A stretch of DNA of 9,264 nt, from the NCBI GenBank assembly GCA_020047725.1, contig JAIFNM010000303.1, positions 1-9,264 on the forward strand. The letters are read 5' to 3'. The DNA is from Betaproteobacteria bacterium (GTDB lineage Bacteria; Pseudomonadota; Gammaproteobacteria; Burkholderiales; Rhodocyclaceae). Position 1 is the stretch's first letter, and every line of letters begins with the position of its first letter. A model generated the notes under the pieces. It saw only the letters and a list, made by a program, of their open reading frames with translations. It was not told the DNA's origin and did no database searches. Shown here in pieces: positions 1 to 6,313 of the stretch. The translations under genes and the position numbers were made by a program.

Positions 1-1
1 G

Positions 2-793
2 CTGGTTGTCGGCGATCATATTGGACGCTTCGTGCCAGGGGATTTGCTGCTGCTTGGCAGCGGTTTGCCACACATGCTATGCAGTGATCCGATTACGTCT
101 GAATCTGGAGAACCAACTCACATTCGCTATGCCCAATTCAAGCCGGAAAATTTTGGTGATGCGTTCTGGCAAATGCCGGAGCAGCAGTCGGTAACCCATC
201 TGCTAGCTCAATCGGCGCGGGGATTGCGATTTGACGACGCCAGTACGTCTCGCCTGCTACCTGCGATGGATCGCCTGTGGGAGACATTTGGAGCCCGTCG
301 TCTGTGGAGCCTGATGGCGCTCATGGAGGAAATGGCACCCTCCCGCAATACCAGCCCGCTGGCCAGCGTGGGCTATGCACCGGTGGTAACGCACCGCGAT
401 TCGGAACGACTTAATTGCGCCATCCAGTACATGAACAGCCACTTGACGGGCACCTTGCAGCTTACCGACGTCGCCCGTGAAGCCGGCCTTTCCCCGCAGG
501 CATTCAGCCGGTTTTTCCACAAGTTCATGGGTATTCCGTTCGTTGAATACGTATCATCGTTACGTATCAGTCTCGCCTGCAGATACCTCCTGGAAACCGA
601 CAAGACGATTGCTTCAATCTGCTACAGCTGCGGATTCAACAACCTGTCTAACTTCAACCGACAGTTCCTCCGCTACAAACTGATGACACCGAAGGAATTC
701 AAACGCAGCGGTGCCATTGATAATGCCGACAACGGATTTTTTGCGCGTGCATTTCCGGGCAGTGGCTCTGCACCGATCAAGGTGACAAGATGA
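2..793 (+). CDS. AraC-family transcriptional regulator, 5' end outside the window
   Basis: The reading frame is open from base 2 and ends at TGA 791-793, so about 263 C-terminal residues are visible and the true start lies upstream. The first residues (GDHIGRFVPGDLLLLGSGLPH) look like the end of the cupin-type sugar-sensing domain of AraC regulators, where a 'pGdL.LlG...PH' motif is common. The C-terminal third is a clear two-HTH AraC DNA-binding domain: HTH1 around 461-530 (LTDVAREAGLSPQAFSRFF) and HTH2 around 608-667 (IASICYSCGFNNLSNFNRQF), followed by the family's terminal 'TPKEFKR'. It converges on the ppgK end of the sugar-transport operon. A role in regulating that operon is possible but is inferred only from proximity. 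An internal GTG at 32 could be mistaken for the start, but homologous-looking sequence continues upstream of it. Confidence 0.9.
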   Translation: MVVGDHIGRFVPGDLLLLGSGLPHMLCSDPITSESGEPTHIRYAQFKPENFGDAFWQMPEQQSVTHLLAQSARGLRFDDASTSRLLPAMDRLWETFGARRLWSLMALMEEMAPSRNTSPLASVGYAPVVTHRDSERLNCAIQYMNSHLTGTLQLTDVAREAGLSPQAFSRFFHKFMGIPFVEYVSSLRISLACRYLLETDKTIASICYSCGFNNLSNFNRQFLRYKLMTPKEFKRSGAIDNADNGFFARAFPGSGSAPIKVTR

Positions 794-825
794 GCACTCG
801 CTGAACTGCGGAGTGTTGGGAGGGG

Positions 826-845
826 AAAAATACAGTGGTATTTTT
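826..845. other. Small A/T-rich hairpin after the araC-type gene
   Basis: AAAAATAC (826-833), loop AGTG, GTATTTTT (838-845) form a perfect 8-bp inverted repeat 32 bases after the araC-type stop. It leads straight into the larger palindrome at 843-874. Read on the minus strand, it ends in a T5 run after the ppgK palindrome, so the two may form one composite termination region. The stem is weak because it is mostly A-T pairs, and function is inferred only. Confidence 0.4.
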
Positions 846-874
846 TGAGCGACGAATGCCTTCGTCGCTCAAAA
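843..874. terminator. Palindrome between convergent araC-type gene and ppgK, possible bidirectional terminator
   Basis: TTTTGAGCGACGAA (843-856), loop TGCC (857-860) and TTCGTCGCTCAAAA (861-874) form a perfect 14-bp stem, lying 8 bases beyond the ppgK stop. It is the obvious place to end both convergent transcripts. On either strand the arm is followed by A, not T, unless the outer T4/A4 pairs are left unpaired, so it is not a textbook intrinsic terminator. It could instead protect the 3' end of the mRNA. The structure is certain; its terminator role is inferred. Confidence 0.55.
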
Positions 875-882
875 CCAATGAT

Positions 883-1638
883 TTATTTCTTGATCTTCTT
901 CAGTTCTTCTTCAGCAAACAGCGCTGCACCGACGATGCCGGCCTGATTCAAAAAGCTGGCAGCCACAACCGGTGCCTTGGTGGTAATCATTGGCGAGAAT
1001 TTGTGCAGCTTGTCGCTGACGCCACCACCCAACACGATCAAGTCCGGCCAGAGCAAGCTCTCCATCGTGGTGAGGTACAGGTTGAAGCGATCACCCCACT
1101 CCTTCCATTTGAGATCCTTGGTGACGCGCACAGCTTCAGAGGCATAACGCTCCGCCTCAATGCCATTGCTTAGGAACACGTGACCGAGTTCCGTATTGGG
1201 CATCAAGTGACCATCACTGAAGAGGGCCGTACCGAGGCCGGTGCCAATGGTTACGATAAGCACAACGCCTGGATTGTTTCTACCCGCGCCGAAACGCATT
1301 TCTGCCAGCCCAGCTACATCAGCATCGTTGGCCATATAGACAGGGCAGCCGGTATGCTTGGAAAAACACTCAGCGATCGGCAGGCCGATAAAGGATTTAT
1401 CGACATTAGCCGCCGTACGTGCAATACCGTGTTGAATGGCCGCCGGAAAACCAATACCAATCGGGCCAGACCATTGGTGTTGTTTAACCACCTCTTTCAG
1501 TGTGTTTCCGATGGCTTCGGGGGTCGCCGGTTTAGGCGTCGCCACTCGCGTTCGCTCACTCAGAAGTTCGCCGGTTGTCGTTTCAACGATGGCGGTTTTG
1601 ATCCCCGTCCCACCGATATCAATTCCCAGTATTTGCAC
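883..1638 (-). CDS. ppgK: Polyphosphate glucokinase (polyphosphate-glucose phosphotransferase)
   Basis: A 251-residue ROK-fold sugar kinase that transfers phosphate from inorganic polyphosphate (and commonly ATP) to glucose, giving glucose 6-phosphate in the cytoplasm. It shows the phosphate-binding loop GIDIGGTGIK (residues 5-14), RTAANVDKS..IG (74-85), the catalytic-Asp region NDAD (104-107) with GLAEMRFGAGRNNPG after it, TIGTGLGTAL (130-139), PNTELGH (147-153) and a C-terminal AGIVGAAL. The RTAANVDKS and PNTE(L/F)GH stretches match actinobacterial PpgK as remembered, and the length is typical. The zinc motif CxCGxxGC of ordinary ROK glucokinases is absent, as expected for PpgK. The start is GTG (1636-1638), preceded by a strong AAAGGAGAG ribosome-binding site about six bases away; GTG is the only sensible start before the phosphate loop. 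It is last in the xylFGH operon, 108 bases after xylH and beyond an intrinsic terminator, so it is probably made by read-through. The stop is TAA at 883-885. Confidence 0.93.
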   Translation of the reverse strand: MQILGIDIGGTGIKTAIVETTTGELLSERTRVATPKPATPEAIGNTLKEVVKQHQWSGPIGIGFPAAIQHGIARTAANVDKSFIGLPIAECFSKHTGCPVYMANDADVAGLAEMRFGAGRNNPGVVLIVTIGTGLGTALFSDGHLMPNTELGHVFLSNGIEAERYASEAVRVTKDLKWKEWGDRFNLYLTTMESLLWPDLIVLGGGVSDKLHKFSPMITTKAPVVAASFLNQAGIVGAALFAEEELKKIKK

Positions 1639-1678
1639 AACGCTCTCCTTTGGTAACTGTTCCTGGACTCCCGCGCCG

Positions 1679-1710
1679 AAAAATGCGCCGCACGGTTACC
1701 GGTGCGGCGC
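1679..1710 (-). terminator. Intrinsic terminator/attenuator between xylH and ppgK
   Basis: Read on the minus strand: a GC-rich perfect 9-bp stem GCGCCGCAC (1710-1702), loop CGGTAACC, GTGCGGCGC (1693-1685), then A and a T5 run (1684-1679). This is the textbook form of a Rho-independent terminator, 37 bases after the xylH stop and 46 bases before the ppgK GTG. I see no convincing -35/-10 pair in the remaining gap, so ppgK expression should depend on incomplete termination. Confidence 0.75.
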
Positions 1711-1746
1711 CAAGCGCATTCATTAAGGAGCTTTAGCTATTGCAAA

Positions 1747-2895
1747 TCAACGATCACTACCCGCGCCCGAAACCACGTCTACCCAGACCGCCAGCAACAG
1801 GATCGAACCCTTGACGATCATCTGCCAGAACGAGTCCACACCGAGCATCGACATTCCGTTATCAAGACTGGCCATGATCAAGGCACCGATCAGTGCGCCA
1901 TAGACCGTTCCCACACCACCTCGGCTGGAAGCACCACCGATATAGCACGAGGCTATCGCGTCCAGTTCGCCGAGGTTACCGGCAGAGGGCGAAGCAGCGG
2001 CGAGACGCGCGGTGGTCGTCAAACCAGCAAAGGCGCACATCAGGCCCATGATGCCAAACACAATCAGTTTAACGGCCCGGACATTGACACCGGAGAGGCG
2101 AGTCGCTTCGAGGTTTGAACCAATTGAGTAAATTCGACGCCCGAAGACCATCTTGTTGGCCATAAAGCTGAAAACACCAAGAATGATCAGGGTCACGAGG
2201 ACCGGAACGGGAATCCCCTCATACGCGTTCAGGGTAAAAACAAACCCGGCTATCATGGCTGCAACAGCCGCCAACTTGGAGACATCCTGCCAAAGCGGCG
2301 CAATCGCCAAGCCATGCTGAGCACGCCCGGCACGTGTCTTGAAGGCGAGGAAAGCCAGCAGCACAAAAATGATAATCCCCACGATGTTTCCGAGCATGAT
2401 CGGGAGATAGCCTTGTCCGATTGATACCAGACCGGCAGATTCGAGGGGAATAGTTGTCCCTTTGGTAATCCCGAGCAAAATTCCACGGAAAGCCAAGAAT
2501 CCGGAAAGAGTGACAATAAACGATGGCACTCGCGCAAAGGCCACCATATAGCCATTCCACAGCCCGATCAGGATGCCAAGCACGATCACGGTCGAGATCG
2601 TCATCCACATTGGGAGGTGCAAGTAATAGTCCATGTACGCACCGACACCACCGAGCAGGCCCAACAAGGCGCCCACCGACAGATCAATTTCACCCGCAAT
2701 GATAATGAACACCATGCCGGACGCCAACATGCCGGTAATGGCCATCTGCCGGAGCAAGTTAGAAAAGTTGCGCGGCGTCAGGTAACCGTCACTCATCTGA
2801 TTGAAAAAGACCCAGATCACCACGACCGCAAAAAGCAAGGTCACAATCTTGTACTGAGAAAAAAACCTCTGGAGATCCTTGGAGGAGAGTTTCAT
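1747..2895 (-). CDS. xylH: Xylose-type sugar ABC transporter permease
   Basis: A 382-residue inner-membrane permease of the ribose/xylose (CUT2) ABC family, expected to form the homodimeric channel driven by XylG and fed by XylF. The protein is strongly hydrophobic, with a short cytoplasmic N-terminus and repeated membrane spans from about residue 16. It carries the family stretches NLLRQMAITGMLASGMVFIII (start of segment 46-66), AGEIDLSVGALLGL (67-80), VPSFIVTLSGFLAFRGILLG (123-142) and, near the end, GALIGALIMASLDNGMSMLG and WQMIVKGSILLLAVWVD. Length and C-terminus resemble E. coli XylH (about 390 residues). The ATG at 2895-2893 has a purine-rich GAGAAAG region 11-17 bases upstream, a weak ribosome-binding site. 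It lies 45 bases after xylG and is clearly in the same operon. Its stop is TGA 1747-1749. Substrate could be xylose, glucose or both, since permease sequence alone does not decide. Confidence 0.93.
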   Translation of the reverse strand: MKLSSKDLQRFFSQYKIVTLLFAVVVIWVFFNQMSDGYLTPRNFSNLLRQMAITGMLASGMVFIIIAGEIDLSVGALLGLLGGVGAYMDYYLHLPMWMTISTVIVLGILIGLWNGYMVAFARVPSFIVTLSGFLAFRGILLGITKGTTIPLESAGLVSIGQGYLPIMLGNIVGIIIFVLLAFLAFKTRAGRAQHGLAIAPLWQDVSKLAAVAAMIAGFVFTLNAYEGIPVPVLVTLIILGVFSFMANKMVFGRRIYSIGSNLEATRLSGVNVRAVKLIVFGIMGLMCAFAGLTTTARLAAASPSAGNLGELDAIASCYIGGASSRGGVGTVYGALIGALIMASLDNGMSMLGVDSFWQMIVKGSILLLAVWVDVVSGAGSDR

Positions 2896-2940
2896 TTGTC
2901 GATCACTTTCTCTTTAATAATTTGAACGATGCGCAAACGC

Positions 2941-4479
2941 CTATGCGGCCAATTCTTCGGTGTGTCCAAGAGCGGCCGCCAGCACCTGTTCCTGAGTCAA
3001 GCCCTGGTTAACGAAGTCGCCGCGCAATTGCCCTTCACCGATTACCAGAACACGGTCGGAGATGCCGAGCACTTCCGGCAACTCCGAGCTGATCATGATG
3101 ATCGACAGCCCTTCCTTGACGAGTTCGAACATGAGTTTGTAGATCTCGTACTTGGCACCGACGTCGACACCACGAGTTGGCTCGTCGAGGATGAGAACCT
3201 TGGGTTTGGGCAGCAGCATCTTTGAAAGCACGGCTTTTTGCTGATTACCGCCGGAGAGGCCCTTGATCGGCAGATTAGGAGCGGCAGTCTTGATGCGCAT
3301 GCGGGCGATGGATTTCTGAATCTGTGCCATCTCGGCTTCGGCATCAATGGTGCCGAATTTGGCGTAATTTTCGAGAACGGCCATGGTGATGTTCGCGCCG
3401 ACGCCTTGCAGGGGGACAATGCCGTGACGTTTGCGGTCTTCGGGGACGAGACAGATGCCTTGGGTTACGGCGTCACGCGGTGAACCCACATCGATTTTTT
3501 TCCCGTCGAGCCACAGTTCGGCCGAAGACTGGCCTGGATAGCAGCCAAAGATGGCCATGGCCAATTCGGTACGTCCGGCGCCGACGAGGCCGGCAACACC
3601 GAGGATCTCACCTTTGCGCAGCTTGAAGGAGATGTTGTCAACGCGTTTGCGGGCCGGATTATTCACGTCCAGGCAGGTCACGTTGCGGGCTTCGAAGAAG
3701 ACATCGCCAATCGGGTGCTCTTCGCGCGGGAAAAGGTTCTTGATCTCGCGACCAACCATCATGGTAATGATCTCGTTGGTGTCGATCTCACTCATCGGAC
3801 GGGTTCCAACGTGCGTTCCGTCGCGGATAACGCTGACGGTGTCGCAGACGGCGGCGACTTCGTCTAGTTTGTGCGAGATCATGACGCAGGCAACGTTTTT
3901 GCGCTTCAGGTCACGAATGATGTCGAGCAGGATCGCGGTTTCTGATTTGGTTAACGAGGAGGTCGGCTCGTCAAGAATCAGCAGTTTGGCCTTTTTGTTG
4001 ATGGCCTTGGCGATTTCGATCAGTTGTTGATGACCGCCGCCGTAGTGGAAAACCGGTAGAGCGACGTTAACGTCGGGCATTTTGAGTTCAGCCATCAGCT
4101 CTTCGGCGCGTTTGTACATCGCCGAGTAGTTCATGAGGCCGCCGGGCAGCGTGATTTCGTTGCCCATGAAGATGTTTTCGGCCACCGAGAGTTGCGGGAC
4201 GAGCATCAGTTCCTGGTGGATGATGACGATGCCGGCTTCTTCGGTCTGGCGGATGTTCTCGGCCTTGAGTTCTTTGCCTTCCCAGAAAATCTGGCCTTGC
4301 CACGTTCCATGCGGATAGACAGCCGACAGCACTTTCATCAGCGTCGACTTGCCAGCGCCGTTCTCGCCACACAGGCCAACTATTTCGCCCGCACGTACCT
4401 TGAGATCGATACCGTCAAGCGCTTTTACGCCGTTGAAGTCTTTGACAATTCCCCGCATGTCCAAAATGTAGTCGGACAT
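2941..4479 (-). CDS. xylG: Xylose-type sugar ABC transporter, double ATP-binding protein
   Basis: A 512-residue cytoplasmic ATPase with two fused nucleotide-binding domains, as in XylG/RbsA/MglA. Domain 1: Walker A GENGAGKST (38-46), Q-loop IIHQE (86-90), an altered signature HYGGGHQQL (145-153), Walker B LLILDEPT (166-173) and H-loop MISHKLDEV (200-208). The YGGG-QQ form of the first signature is also that of E. coli XylG. Domain 2: the usual degenerate Walker A GLVGAGRTE (297-305), LVPEDRKRHGIVP (344-356), signature LSGGNQQK (408-415), Walker B VLILDEPTRGVDVGAKYEIY (428-447) and SSELPEVLG (464-472). Domain 2's degenerate P-loop is normal for the family. The ATG at 4479-4477 has GGGGAA just upstream. 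The stop is TAG 2941-2943. It is separated from xylF by 110 bases holding two hairpins, and from xylH by 45 bases. Confidence 0.95.
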   Translation of the reverse strand: MSDYILDMRGIVKDFNGVKALDGIDLKVRAGEIVGLCGENGAGKSTLMKVLSAVYPHGTWQGQIFWEGKELKAENIRQTEEAGIVIIHQELMLVPQLSVAENIFMGNEITLPGGLMNYSAMYKRAEELMAELKMPDVNVALPVFHYGGGHQQLIEIAKAINKKAKLLILDEPTSSLTKSETAILLDIIRDLKRKNVACVMISHKLDEVAAVCDTVSVIRDGTHVGTRPMSEIDTNEIITMMVGREIKNLFPREEHPIGDVFFEARNVTCLDVNNPARKRVDNISFKLRKGEILGVAGLVGAGRTELAMAIFGCYPGQSSAELWLDGKKIDVGSPRDAVTQGICLVPEDRKRHGIVPLQGVGANITMAVLENYAKFGTIDAEAEMAQIQKSIARMRIKTAAPNLPIKGLSGGNQQKAVLSKMLLPKPKVLILDEPTRGVDVGAKYEIYKLMFELVKEGLSIIMISSELPEVLGISDRVLVIGEGQLRGDFVNQGLTQEQVLAAALGHTEELAA

Positions 4480-4514
4480 AGTTCCCCGCTTCTATTAAGT
4501 GACTTTTTACGATA

Positions 4515-4541
4515 TTAAGGCAGGATGAACTCCTGCCTTAA
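4515..4541. repeat. Perfect 11-bp hairpin in the xylF-xylG gap (distal)
   Basis: TTAAGGCAGGA (4515-4525), loop TGAAC, TCCTGCCTTAA (4531-4541). On the minus strand this is the second of two hairpins met after xylF. It is followed by TATCG and an A-run rather than a T-run, so it is unlikely to terminate efficiently alone. It may act as a barrier to 3' exonuclease that favours accumulation of xylF mRNA. Confidence 0.7.
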
Positions 4542-4547
4542 ATAATT

Positions 4548-4575
4548 CAAGCGGGCTGTCGAAACAGCCCGCTTG
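4548..4575. repeat. Perfect 12-bp hairpin after xylF, TTCG loop on the coding strand
   Basis: CAAGCGGGCTGT (4548-4559), loop CGAA (4560-4563), ACAGCCCGCTTG (4564-4575). On the transcribed (minus) strand the loop reads TTCG, giving a very stable RNA hairpin 14 bases after the xylF stop. The following bases GAATTATTTAAGG are A/T-rich but lack a real T-run. It likely stabilises the xylF part of the message or partly terminates, which is the usual reason binding protein exceeds its membrane partners. Confidence 0.7.
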
Positions 4576-4589
4576 CATTACAACATCAA

Positions 4590-5594
4590 TTACAGACCAA
4601 GCTGTTCTTTGGTGTAGAAGTTTTCTTTGACCAGCAGATCCATGTTGGCCTTCGTAACAACAACTGGATCAAGCAGAATCGACTTTACACCGTCAACTTC
4701 GGTGGTCTTCTGGGTCGGGGTTTGGCCCTTGACCAGAGCAACGGCAACCTTGGCCGATTCAGTGGCGATTGACTTCAGCGACTTGTACACCGTCATTGTC
4801 TGCGTGCCGGCAATGATGCGCTTGCAAGCGGCCAATTCAGCATCCTGCCCGGTGACCGGCACTTTGCCTGCCAGCTTCTGGCCAGCCAGAGCCTGGATGA
4901 TGCCACCTGCGGTACCGTCATTCGGTGCCAGGAAACCGTCGATCTTGTTGTTGAACTGGGTCAGAACGTTTTCAGCGATCTTCAGTGCGTTGGCAGGCAA
5001 CCAATCCTGAACAGCCTGTTCACCGAGAATCTTGATGTCGCCCTTGTCGATGTTTGCCTTCATTGCCTTCATGGCGCCAGCCTTGAACAGTTTGGCATTG
5101 TTGTCACCAGGATCACCGCTCATGACGTAGACGTTACCCTTTGGCAGAGCCTTCATCAGCGCCTCACCTTGCATCATGCCAACGCGTTCGTTATCGAACG
5201 AGATGTACATGTCAACATCCGGGCTCTTGATCAGGCGGTCATAGGAGATAATCTTGATGCCGGCCTTCTTGGCTTCTTTGAGAACGTTCATCAGCGTCGG
5301 ACCATCTTTCGGAACGATCACGAGCGCATCAACCTTCTTGGAGATCAGATTCTCGATCTGGGCAACTTGCTTGGCGCTATCGCCATCAGCGGACTGAACA
5401 CTGACTTCAGCGCCCAAATCCTTGGCAGCGGCAATGAAGAAATCACGGTCACGCGCCCAACGCTCAACGCGCAGGTCGTCAATCGAGAAGCCGATTACGG
5501 GCTTTTCTTTGGAAGCAAATGCAGGCAAGGAAGCACATGCAGCGGTGGCGGCAAGCACTGCCAAGAGGGTACGACGAATGGTAAAACGGCTCAT
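4590..5594 (-). CDS. xylF: Xylose-type periplasmic sugar-binding protein
   Basis: A 334-residue periplasmic substrate-binding protein of the ribose/xylose type that captures a monosaccharide and delivers it to XylGH. The N-terminus is a Sec signal peptide: basic MSRFTIRR, hydrophobic core LLAVLAATAACASL, likely cleavage after AFA (residue 27). Mature-protein stretches closely resemble E. coli XylF as remembered: SIDDLRVERWARDRD (37-51), VSVQSADGD (64-72), ISYDR (116-120), ISFDNERVG (131-139), GDPGDNNAKLFKAG (160-173), DWLPANALKI (197-206), NDGTAGG (225-231), TGQDAEL (248-254) and AGTQTMTVYK (262-271). The ATG at 5594-5592 has AAGGAGA seven bases upstream. The stop is TAA 4590-4592. It is the first gene of the operon. 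Assignment to the XylF subfamily is firm; the true ligand (xylose or glucose) is not proven by sequence. Confidence 0.95.
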   Translation of the reverse strand: MSRFTIRRTLLAVLAATAACASLPAFASKEKPVIGFSIDDLRVERWARDRDFFIAAAKDLGAEVSVQSADGDSAKQVAQIENLISKKVDALVIVPKDGPTLMNVLKEAKKAGIKIISYDRLIKSPDVDMYISFDNERVGMMQGEALMKALPKGNVYVMSGDPGDNNAKLFKAGAMKAMKANIDKGDIKILGEQAVQDWLPANALKIAENVLTQFNNKIDGFLAPNDGTAGGIIQALAGQKLAGKVPVTGQDAELAACKRIIAGTQTMTVYKSLKSIATESAKVAVALVKGQTPTQKTTEVDGVKSILLDPVVVTKANMDLLVKENFYTKEQLGL

Positions 5595-5619
5595 CTGGGT
5601 CTCCTTCGATTAATAACGA

Positions 5620-5633
5620 GAGGTAGAAACCTC
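5620..5633 (-). other. Short inverted repeat in the xylF leader
   Basis: GAGGT (5620-5624), loop AGAA, ACCTC (5629-5633), ending 26 bases upstream of the xylF ATG and just ahead of its ribosome-binding site. The five-bp stem is marginal and could be chance. Confidence 0.25.
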
Positions 5634-5687
5634 CCAACATAACTACTGCTGTTGCAGCTACGGATAACAACAAACCACCTAACACAA

Positions 5688-5709
5688 GCTCGTACGCTTC
5701 CGTACGAGC
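5688..5709. promoter_or_regulatory. Perfect 9-bp palindrome in the xylF leader, operator or RNA hairpin
   Basis: GCTCGTACG (5688-5696), spacer CTTC, CGTACGAGC (5701-5709), centred about 105 bases upstream of the xylF ATG. No T-run follows on either strand, so it is not an intrinsic terminator. Each half also contains the self-complementary CGTACG. Imperfect direct repeats flank it: CAACAAACCACCTA (5668-5681) and CAACCAAACAATCACCTA (5712-5729). It could be an operator or a structured 5' leader. It does not resemble the CAAAC-type palindrome at the repressor's own promoter. Confidence 0.5.
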
Positions 5710-5818
5710 CACAACCAAACAATCACCTACTTGGCCATCGGATCGAACAATTCACTCAAGATACGCAGAGTCAATCCAATTCCGCCTTGCACAATCGAAT
5801 GCACTTCAAATAACGCAT

Positions 5819-5847
5819 CACTTACAAACTGGTTGAGCCCTTGTCAA
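5819..5847 (-). promoter_or_regulatory. Possible sigma70 promoter for xylFGH
   Basis: On the minus strand a consensus -35 TTGACA (5847-5842) is followed after 17 bases by TAAGTG (5824-5819), a poor -10. This would place transcription start about 220 bases upstream of xylF, with the 5688-5709 palindrome in the leader. The -35 is perfect but the -10 is weak, as would suit an activated promoter. Other placements are possible. Confidence 0.3.
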
Positions 5848-6313
5848 AAAATTCTCGGCAAGCAAACGATACGAATCAAGTTCCAAGAAGACGCACGCCC
5901 ACCACTGAGCTTGGCCTCAACGACCAGCCTGTTACCTTGCAATGGAGTAGTTTGAAAAAAAACCTGTTTTGATATCGACAGCGATTCGCAACGCTTCTTG
6001 CCTGGACGCAGAAGACGCGCTTGAGAAATTGACAACTCCCCGAAAGCCGACGCCGCGGCCAGCACACAACCCGACATCTACTGAAGCCTGACCTAGGCTG
6101 ATCCCCAACACCATTGTTTAACCCCTTGCGAGTTCCGAAGCACGTTGCATCGGAGAGCTAGTTGTTCATTCCTGTCGCTACCGCATCCGGTACATTGCCG
6201 GAATTTCTAATCAACTGTTCAATGCGGCTACATTAGTTCATTGATCGTACCAAAGCAATAGCCTTACGCACATTTTTTTAAAATTTATGGATTTTATGAC
6301 TGAGAAAATGCAC

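Larger units (their letters stand above)
5595..6313. other. Long intergenic region upstream of xylF; no gene seen
   Basis: About 720 bases separate the end of the repressor gene from xylF. The only open frames here are short, lack ribosome-binding sites and resemble nothing I recognise. It holds a G/T-rich (minus-strand) leader next to xylF with two inverted repeats (5620-5633 and 5688-5709), a TTGACA-type hexamer near 5842-5847, and an A8 run at 5955-5962. A mixed A/T tract at 6270-6300 follows the repressor gene without a clear terminator hairpin. The length suggests a large regulatory region or a decayed gene. Confidence 0.6.

Noticed and set aside
1180..1656. Long plus-strand frames opposite ppgK, xylH and xylG
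   Set aside because: They are antisense shadows of strongly recognised genes and carry no domain features of their own.
1702..2118. CRISPR array, insertion sequence, tRNA or rRNA anywhere in the window
   Set aside because: I saw no regularly spaced repeats, transposase motifs, terminal inverted repeats with target duplications, or tRNA/rRNA sequences on either strand; the coordinates given are only an example of a checked stretch.
5479..5718. Minus-strand open frame with a hydrophobic stretch overlapping the xylF start in another frame
   Set aside because: It begins at a TTG with no ribosome-binding site, runs through the xylF leader palindrome and the signal-peptide codons out of frame, and resembles nothing known to me.
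5844..6077. Short minus-strand frames in the long intergenic region as possible genes
   Set aside because: They are 60-77 codons, overlap one another in different frames, lack ribosome-binding sites and show no recognisable motif.
6188..6205. TCCGG/CCGGA inverted repeat downstream of the repressor gene as its terminator
   Set aside because: The stem is only five pairs, lies over 100 bases beyond the stop and has no T-run on the minus strand.
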